Shown here piece after piece: positions 56,312 to 64,000 of a stretch of 64,000 nucleotides of DNA. The notes beneath the pieces are model-generated. The model was given only the letters and a program-made list of their open reading frames with translations. It was not told the DNA's origin and did no database searches. Source of the DNA: Kryptolebias marmoratus (taxonomy: Eukaryota > Chordata > Actinopteri > Cyprinodontiformes > Rivulidae); NCBI RefSeq assembly GCF_001649575.2, contig NC_051438.1, positions 27,043,874 through 27,107,873 on the forward strand, read 5' to 3'. Both the position numbers and the translations under genes were made by a program. The first letter of the stretch is position 1. Each line of letters opens with the position of its first letter.

Positions 56312-56491
56312 CATGTTGTACATCCTGGTCCTGGAGGGCCACTATCCTGCATGTTTTAGATGTTTTCCTGCTCTTCAAGTTCTACAGAAGCCTGTTAATC
56401 ACTGATTCATTCAGATCAGGTGTGTCAGAGCAGAGAAACACCTAAAACATGCAGGATACTGGCCCTCCAGGACCAGGATTGGACACCACTG
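56312..56491. mobile_element. Palindromic hAT-like MITE
   Basis: The arms (56321-56367 and about 56430-56482) are reverse complements over about 45 positions with only a few mismatches; the core is TCCTGGTCCTGGAGGGCCA, then TCCTGCATGTTTTAG. The outer ends approach CAGTG...CACTG, which fits hAT termini. The middle is about 65 bp and non-coding. I recognise the arm sequence from many fish genomes. A clear 8-bp target duplication is not visible. Confidence 0.85.
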
Positions 56492-56999
56492 TTTTAAAAG
56501 AACAAAAAATGTTCCAAATTTTAGGGTTTATTGTACGGTACAACTGAGGCTGAAACATTACTCAAACTAAACACGTTTGTCTGTAATTTTCCAGGCCACT
56601 ACAAACTATAAACATATCTGAAGCTTTTCAATTCCTAGTGTGGGGAAGAGGACATAAACCCTGTAAGTCTGATAAAGATTTGTGTCCAGTCCAGTCCAAT
56701 AAGTTGACATTTTTTATTTTCAACATTCACCATTATTTTACTTCTATAAAAGTAAAGAAAAGCTTGGCTGAATCTGCCCTTTACTGGGTTGTGTTATGAT
56801 TTTACTTATCATTTTAGATAAAAAATAAATAAATTAAAATTCCTGTCCGTCCATCATATGACAAATTTTTGCAGCGTTTTAGATGAGTTTTAATAACTGG
56901 TGCTGAGTTGGTAAAATGGTCTGTAAACAATACATAAAAACAAGATTATCTTAATAACTATATGCTCTGTAACTTTAAAAAATCCAAGCAATAACAGTC
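56492..56999. other. AT-rich non-coding sequence
   Basis: Background sequence, nothing recognised. Confidence 0.5.
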
Positions 57000-57285
57000 A
57001 GCGGCCACATTTTATCCAATGACGTGCCACTCAGCGGGGAAACCTCCAGTATCTGTCAGTTCCCTGTAGCTGTGACAGCTTCAGGACGTACCGTGGTTGA
57101 TGCTCAGATGTCAATAAGATGTCAAATCAGCCCATGTGATGAAGTTTGGAAGTCATCATCTGTAGAGCTGGCGTTAAGACATTTTGGAGAATTGCAGCTT
57201 CACAGAACAGTGACACAAAGTGAAGTAAACATTTTGGCAGACCTTGTCGACAGCAATGGTTCAAATTCTGCCTGAATTCATAAAT
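57000..57285. promoter_or_regulatory. Balanced island, possible regulatory element
   Basis: An 83-codon frame (57024-57275, plus) crosses it and is unusually free of low-complexity sequence, yet I recognise no domain and see no firm splice sites. Either a CNE or, less likely, an orphan exon. Confidence 0.25.
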
Positions 57286-57469
57286 TCTTAATGAATTTGT
57301 TATTGAAAAGTCTCATTATGTTCATCAAAGACATATTGGGACCAATGTTTCTTTACCCAATATTGCTTACAGTACAAGAGACGTTATTTAAGAAGGCACT
57401 TCATTGGATTACATCCACACACAGCAATGAGTTCTTTTATTAGCTCGCTGCTATTGTTTACGGACTAAA

Positions 57470-57780
57470 CAGGTTAGGTGTTTGCTTCTGTGTGAAGAGG
57501 CGATGCGGATCAAGTTGATAGGCCTGCTGAGTGGCGTTATTGCAGTCTGCAGTTCCTGGGAACACTCGGGAAATGATGCTCCTTTCGTCAGCGCTGCAGA
57601 GCTCCTCTGCCTCTGGATCTATGGGTAATTACTGAGACGCCGCTGACTCAGGAGACACGGACAAACACTCGATCACACAAACCCCTGCACGCGAGGAAAC
57701 AGCTCACACAGGCGGCCATATGCACATGCTACAGACCTGCCACCACCTACACTGACTGCAGACTTCCTTCAACGATTACA
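57470..57780. promoter_or_regulatory. Candidate conserved non-coding element
   Basis: GC-richer and repeat-free, with GATCAAGTTGATAGGCC (57508), ATGGGTAATTACTGAGACGC (57621) and GCTGACTCAGGAG (57642; contains TGACTCA, an AP-1-type core). No exon frame. Confidence 0.4.
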
Positions 57781-59561
57781 ACTAATCTTGGCGAAGATAG
57801 TTGACCAAATAAAGAACTAAAAACATTAAATAATAAAATGTTAGACTTTGGATTACGAGGCCTTTATTTTAATAGTAAAATCACAAAGAAATCAGTTGTT
57901 TTACGTAGGTTTGTACTTTATGTTACATTATCGTTGTATTTCTCTGGATATATAAAGGCTGAGGTTTAGGTTTATACATTTTATAATTGAATGCATGCAA
58001 TGACTCCATCCATCCTTTTTCTTTACCTGATTGTTTCTTTTCAGAGTCATTGGGACCTGTTGGTTATATATCCACTGGTCAGAGAGATGGCGGACATGAA
58101 TGTTACTGTATGTTTACGTTCAGAAGGAAATTTCTTATCATCTTTCAGTAAAATAAATAAATAAAAGAACAAACCAAATGTACTGTAGTTGAGGATTCTT
58201 CAGTTTTGAATTAGGAAAGTGTCCCTGATAAGAAGCAAAAACAACCTTCTACTGCAAAATAGACATCCAGATGTTTTGTTGTTATTTATTTATTTATTTA
58301 TTTGGGACTTTCCATTTCCTGGATGATTGAGAATCTCCTCCAGCATTCTTATCTTCTTGTTTTAAGTTCACTTCTCTGCTTCAATTTGTGATAAGTCCTC
58401 CTGCTGCTGTCTTTCTTATCTTTTTTTTTTTTGTTGTTGTTTTGTTTTGTTTCACATGTGAACCAAAGCCATCGGGTTGAGTTTAGGAGATAAATGAAAA
58501 TTGTTTATTTCAGTAAAGAAAACAGGAGTAGGAAAAATACAGGTTTCTCTTTGAGACTTGGCATATTCACAGATAATCTGTATTATTCTTAACTTAGACT
58601 ACCTGTTCAAATTAAGGAAAATGATGCTTGGATTTCAGATGTATCATTTAAAAAAACTGATTTGGTCCACAGGATGAATGTTCTAACCAAAATGTTAAGA
58701 ATCAGGAATAAAGCATCACTTTTTATTGCTTTTTGACTCTAAAAGTCCTTGACAACATATTAGTTTCGGACTAAATCAAAGTGAGAACAACTGGAGCTAT
58801 TCATACTCTTTCAAAAAAAAAGGTAAGAATAAAAAAATGAAACATCCATCCCTTGTTTCTTACAAGAACATAATGTCCATCTAGTTTAATGTTTAAACCT
58901 ACATCAGATAACTCAAATTAAGTAACTGTTGGTGAACTGTTAATAATAATTAAATTATTGTGTCTCATTTTAGTATTACATGTGGACATAGACATGCTGT
59001 TTTACTTCAGTTGGATGATAAATAACAAAAGGTTGTATTTAATTTAACGAAATTCAAATTTTCAGTACATTTTCCTCTTAAGCTCTTAGAGAAATGTGGT
59101 GACAAGAGAAAAAAATATTAGCCGCTAGTCGTGAATCTGTCAAGAACTGGACATGCTATGGGGGAATTTAAAGATTTTGCTGAATCCAGAAGATGGCAGT
59201 GATGCTACTTTTAGGCAGCGAGTTGTTGTAAATCTATAAACAAAATGGCTAAGAATAGAAATGAGCGGACTAAAGAAGCAGTTTGACAATGTTCTCAACA
59301 TTGCTTGAATCCTAAAATCATCTGAAACGCTCTCAGTAACTAACTTATAAAGTGATAAACTGTGTGGTTCTTCACGCACAGACGGTTTGTTGTTTTCATC
59401 TGGTTTTTACTAATCGCTTTTTAAAAACGAAAAAAAAGTAAATTTTAAATATAAAGAGAGCATTTAGCTCATCGTGAGACTGTAACAGAAATTCAAATAG
59501 TGAACTACAAACATAAACTAGTTCATTTTAATGAGTTTGAACTTTTAATTAATTCCTGTTT
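57781..59561. other. AT-rich non-coding sequence with (TTTA)n
   Basis: TTTA microsatellite at 58282-58303 and a T/GTT-rich patch at 58421-58451. No gene or interspersed repeat recognised. Confidence 0.5.
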
Positions 59562-59970
59562 CATTCAATACAACTTTATTTATGCAGCACCCTTCACTCA
59601 AAGCTATCAAGACAAGACATGAAAACAAACAGGTATTGTAATAAAACTAGTTTAAAATGCAGTTAAGTTAGGATTAAAAATTATATACTAATAATAAGTT
59701 AGGTAATGGCAGAAAACAGATAAATATATAATGTGAAAAGTTACAAAAGTAAAATAAAAACAAAACAAATGATCATAAAAAACAAGTATAACACAGGCAG
59801 TTGGGTCAATATAGATCTTAAAACACATTAAATATTAATTATAAGTTATCTTATCGAGGTAAGTTTTAAAAGGGAAGAACAGGTGGCTGAGTCCTGGAAA
59901 TTAAAACTCTATCTCCTAAAATTCCCCCTGCAGATTTTTGAAACCAGTACCTTGAGATCTTAAGGGTTAA
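59562..59970. repeat. Interspersed repeat with a TTTATTTAT head, non-coding
   Basis: It begins CATTCAATACAACTTTATTT (59562), a head typical of a fish repeat type, runs through a long A-rich body with CAAAAGTAAAATAAAAACA, and later has GTAAGTTTTAAAAGGGAAGA (59860) and TAAAACTCTATCTCCTAAA (59902). The head resembles that of the repeat at 33105, but the bodies differ. Class unknown to me. Confidence 0.55.
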
Positions 59971-60879
59971 GGATTGTGCCAGGCCAATGGCTTAGTGTGC
60001 AATAAGAAGCATTTAATGCAAAGTGAAAATAAAAAAAACTGTGTGAGCTCAGTTGTCAGAATTAAGACCCTCAGCCCACCATCTTCATCACATTTTGCAC
60101 TGCTTTGCTGGATTTCTTGCTTGTTTCTTATTGATGCAACATTTATTTTTTGCTGGACTAAAAGTAAAACTGATCTTAAATCAATGCAGACAGTTCGACT
60201 GCTCTTTGCAGCCACTCATCTCGATCATCAAACAAATCAAGGCAGCCTTCATCAGTCAATAAAAGTCCATGTGACACATATTTTAAAGCTTTTTATTTAA
60301 TAAATGTTTTTATTCATTACCTGGGCAGGTGCTCAGGTTGCCCCTATGGTAGATCCAGGCTGCCTGCATTTTTATCCAAACCATTTTTTTATTGCTTTAA
60401 TGGTAAAAGGACACAAAGTTTCAAACAGATACAATTGACCCTCAATTGTATGTAATTTAAAGACTTTTTTGTTTGTTCGTTAAACAGTTTCAGGGTCATT
60501 TTACCTCCAGAGACAAAGATGTAAAGGCTGTTTTGTTGTGACACCAAAATTAAATGGAGCATTTCCAAGTTATGATACGGACCATAACACAAACCTGAGT
60601 GTTGTGAAAGTTTTCAATGTGTATTTTTTTTTCCATTCCTATATGTTTAAAGTTCATGTAAGACCCACTAATTTATTCCTCCTGCAAACTTTATATTAAT
60701 TTGTGTGAGCTCCTTGTTACATGTTGCTTTGAGTTGATCTAATAATCCTTTTGTTTGAATCCACTTATTGGCATCTATCCCAGCTGATAACATTTGTTAT
60801 AATTCCTTGCTATGCCTTAAAAAGACTTTTATACTGTATAATGGAAATTAACATTTCATCATTTTAGATTTGAAACAAC
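59971..60879. other. AT-rich non-coding sequence
   Basis: Frames of 108, 82 and 69 codons overlap on both strands at 59967-60300 and have no recognisable domain, so I do not call them. The rest is background. Confidence 0.45.
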
Positions 60880-61350
60880 AGATTGACCCACTTAATCGAC
60901 AGTTTCCTGTTGGATCTCATGACGCTTCACAGCCATCTCTTTACTCATGCAAAAATAATTCCCAGGTTTATTAGCCTCTGGAAATTGGCTTCAGTGGGAG
61001 GCGGAAAAACAAATCATTTCAATATATACCCGGGTGTCCTAATGTTCATTTCAATGCTGTCACTTAGAAGTGGGGAGAGAGGAGGGGCAGAGAGGAGGCA
61101 TTGTGCTGCTGACAGGATTGGCTTTGTGTGTGATGAATGGGGCTGTCACAGACGGTGACAGGTTTGTGTTCAATACATGTGGATGTACAATACGCTCTGC
61201 ATCCTGTGACAAGCTGGGAGGCTTTTTGTCCCGATAATCTCCATATCGTTTCATCTGCGGCTGCTTATGGCGGATGTGGTCACTGAGGGGTGTGTCATGG
61301 ATGCTGCACACAGACGGTCGATCCTCTGGAAGCAAAATGGGACACCAAGT
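60880..61350. promoter_or_regulatory. Candidate conserved non-coding element
   Basis: Balanced, repeat-free island; the core 61060-61340 is GC-richer with GGCTGTCACAGACGGTGACAGG (61141; a TGTCA/TGACA inverted pair) and CCGATAATCTCCATATCG (61231). The 91-codon frames on both strands show no domain. Confidence 0.35.
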
Positions 61351-61386
61351 TGACTGATGTGTCTGAGTGTTTATAGTGTTTCCCCC

Positions 61387-61387
61387 N
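61387..61387. other. Ambiguous base (N) between C-run and T-run
   Basis: Single N after five C and before a run of T. It is an unresolved base, probably a homopolymer sequencing ambiguity. Confidence 0.95.
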
Positions 61388-61389
61388 TT

Positions 61390-62585
61390 TTTTTTGTCTT
61401 TATTGTTTTGAAAGTCACTGAGACTGTAAGAATTTGGGTTCTGGAAACACTCCTGAGGTGCTGTAAACTCTTGACACTGAAATGTTTCAGAACTGATCTG
61501 ATCAGAACTGTGATTGCAGGTCTGAAAACCCCTGAATATTTACAAGAAACTTTCATTTTGAGGTTAAAATTCCTGTTAAGTATGCACACACACATAAAAC
61601 ACACTTCCCATAATTTTCATTTACAAATTACCCAATTATCCATGTGTTTTGCATTGTTATGTGACACACGCTTCCTGTCCTCGTGCTGAATGTTAAGTAT
61701 GTTTCCACATCTGGACACATGTTTGAATGAGACTGCAGTACGGACGTTTTAAAACTCTGTTTTTCTGGTTTGTTTCAAAGACTATTTTGAATATTTTTTT
61801 ACATAATGGGATTATTTTTCTACAAGAGTGTAGCATATTTTTACATCTTATATCTGTAAAAACAAAAGATATGTTTTTTTTGAGAATGGCATGATTTAAC
61901 AGTGTAAATTTGAGTGTGCACCTCGGTAAAATCAAAATGTACACAGAATAATTGTGATTTTTAAAGTAATTAGTTGTAGAACAAAAAATGGCATTTTACT
62001 TTTAACTTTACCCTAGAATATTGATATGGTTTTACATTGTAGGTCAGTAAAAATTAAACAAATATACTGTTTTATCTTTGTTGTTTTTTTGTTTGTTTGT
62101 GTTTTGTTTTTTCAGTAAATCATTGTATTTAATATTTTTTATTATAAGGTCTAAAACTGCTGCTGTTTCATCGTTTTTCACCATAACTTTTACAAACATT
62201 TCTACAGTTTAAAGTCATATGTATAAAATGCTAACAGTTATAATTGTGTGAAGTTCTGAAAGGTCATAAATGACTCCGTAACTTTAGTTTGAACACCCAT
62301 GCCAGCTGCATTTCTAACAAGAACATGATTGGAGTTTCCTCTTCTTCCTCTGCTCAGCTTCAACCTTAACAGCTCTGTCATTTCATGTTTCCTTTCCTGA
62401 TTTTAGAGCTGCCCCGTCCAATGTGTACAAATATTCAGAAAACTAAAAAAGGAGAAGTGCCTTCTTTTTTAGATTTTAAAAAAATCAAGCAAATTTGACA
62501 CATTTTAGCTTTGAATAAATCAGGTGGTTAAAAATAGTAAAACATGCCTGATTCTTGACAGCTAATCAACAATTATTTAACAGAA
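61390..62585. other. AT-rich non-coding sequence
   Basis: Background sequence, including a GTTT-rich patch at 62080-62115. The 110-codon frame that spans the N is not credible as a gene. Confidence 0.5.
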
Positions 62586-62790
62586 AAATGCCTTTAAATC
62601 AATTGTTTTTACAAATATTGAGCTAAAATCTGATGGAGTAGTAGCTGAGAGTCATCCCAAACACATATTTTGAGTGCTAACAGATTGCATGACATCTTTG
62701 TTCAAAACTTTGTCAGACAAGGCAGCAATCGATATGCATTTCTCCCAGAAATGCTGCTTTTATTGATGTCAGTTGTTTTATAAATTATTT
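62586..62790 (-). repeat. Interspersed repeat family R1, copy 6 (inverted)
   Basis: The reverse complement contains ATGTCATGCAATCTGTTAGC, GGGATGACTCTCAGCTACTA and AGATTTTAGCTCAATATTTG. It matches copies 3 to 5 in the centre of R1. The outer edge near 62790 is uncertain. Confidence 0.65.
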
Positions 62791-63099
62791 TTCTTTAAAA
62801 GCCTAATCAGGGTCAAGATCTACAAATTAAGCTATAAAAGCTGCAAAGATTAGATCATCTGATGTCACCTTTCAGCTTGTCTCGATGCAGACATACACAC
62901 TGTTAAACAGAGAATAAAAAGGGAATTTCTCTGCGGTCAAAAAAGTGAAAGTCAGTTAATCAAACAGACTCACTTACTGTAAAAAATTATGTTCAATAGT
63001 TTATTTATGCATTAATCAACCTTTTGTGCGTAATAAGAAAGCAGAAAAGCACCCACAGGCTGACTCTGAATTATAACAGACAAGAGTTTGGCATTTTAG
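62791..63099. other. AT-rich non-coding sequence
   Basis: Background sequence, nothing recognised. Confidence 0.45.
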
Positions 63100-63340
63100 G
63101 GGTCAACATCCATCTTGGTCTGATTTGGAAAAAAAATTAAGCACAGACACAAAAGCTTAGAAACCGAGGGATCTGCAAGAGGTTTTCTCCGTGGATTCAT
63201 TGCTCATGGCTGTGATGGAGTGTGAGCCCTTTTTCTTAATATTTATGAACTTCTGCAACAGACTAAATTATGGACACAGATTGAGCCAAGACCTCGCTTA
63301 GCGTTTTCACTCCCTTAATATTTATGTTTCCTGACCTTTT
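63100..63340. promoter_or_regulatory. Candidate conserved non-coding element
   Basis: Balanced, repeat-free, with CCGTGGATTCATTGCTCATGG (63190), two CTTAATATTTATG copies (63235 and 63315) and GACCTCGCTTAGCG (63290). No exon frame. Confidence 0.35.
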
Positions 63341-64000
63341 TCTTCTTTTTGCCATATTTTTTCCTGTTTCCCTGTTCATTACAAAACCACCATTTGAGAT
63401 GTAAAGAAAGCCCTAAAAATGCAGTCATTCAGTGAAGGATTAAAGGACTGAATGTCAAAAGATCCAATGTGGTGGTTTTATGTATGAATTGTTGCACAAA
63501 TAACTTTAATTTATGAGACTAATTTAACTGTTTTGTAAAATAATTTAAAAATGCATAGTTGAAAAAGAACTTTAGCGAGCTGGTTATGCTAAAATTGATT
63601 CCCATTTATAGTTTTGCTTTGTTTCTACCATCTAACATTTCTCAAATATTGAGTTAACAATACAAGAACTCTACTGTCTTAAAAGCTGTTTCCTTAAATG
63701 GGCTAAAAACCTAATATTATCTGTGATAAGGTGATTTATTTTTTTTACCATGATTTGAATATTTCAGGAGGTAAAAGAAATGTCACCCAAGATGAGAAAC
63801 TTTAATCTAAACCTTTTTAAAGAAAAATTGGAAACCAATAATAACTAGAGAAGTTGCATTTCCTGCGAAAATGCAGTGTGAATGCTTTTTTTGCTGAATA
63901 ATTTTGCTGAAAGCGGCTGAAGATATGCTGAACAGCTGAAGTTTAATGAAAACGCAAAAAGTGAAACAGAAGCTAATTTGAAGAAGATTTGCATAAGATA
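63341..64000. other. AT-rich non-coding sequence
   Basis: Background to the window edge. T-run at 63739-63746. Nothing recognised. Confidence 0.5.

Overview
The window looks like nuclear DNA from a teleost fish, probably a percomorph; a killifish or livebearer is possible, but that part is a guess from the feel of the repeats. It is AT-rich and full of stop codons on both strands. It carries simple repeats of vertebrate type and at least eight kinds of interspersed repeat that I associate with fish genomes: an L2/Rex1/CR1-like LINE fragment, a solo LTR family, hAT-like MITEs, and several non-coding families without clear classification. There is no prokaryotic signature: no dense ORFs, operons, CRISPR array or phage module.

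No protein-coding gene can be supported. The longest open frames (about 100-140 codons) fall in T-rich repeats, in microsatellites or in bland sequence, and match no family I recognise. The only coding-derived sequence I can identify is the decayed reverse-transcriptase C-terminus at 4300-4872 (minus). One short possible exon (40142-40372, minus) is reported as speculative. I therefore read the window as a gene desert or a very large intron.

Layout. AT-rich background is broken by islands of about 150-650 bp with more balanced composition, no repeats and short homeodomain-like, CACCT or CRE motifs. These are candidate conserved non-coding elements (CNEs), and the best-looking are near 2.4-2.7, 3.1-3.6, 6.0-6.6, 14.1-14.4, 18.4-18.8, 20.0-20.5, 27.7-28.1, 29.6-30.0, 32.5-32.9, 35.8-36.5, 39.2-39.6, 43.7-44.0, 46.1-46.6, 48.5-48.8, 52.5-52.7, 54.7-55.0, 57.5-57.8, 60.9-61.3 and 63.1-63.3 kb. 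Conservation itself cannot be seen here, so these calls have low confidence. If correct, the region would be the regulatory landscape of a developmental gene outside the window.

The firmest new structure is a pair of solo LTRs in opposite orientation (33647-34004 minus; 49151-49601 plus), each with TG...CA ends and a perfect 5-bp target-site duplication. The first is nested in an older interspersed repeat (33105-34445). Also of interest are a six-copy family called R1 here, a two-copy family R2, two long hairpins (10465-10521; 41631-41678), a near-perfect palindromic MITE (56312-56491), and a GATA microsatellite that appears to have grown from a LINE tail (29105-29363).
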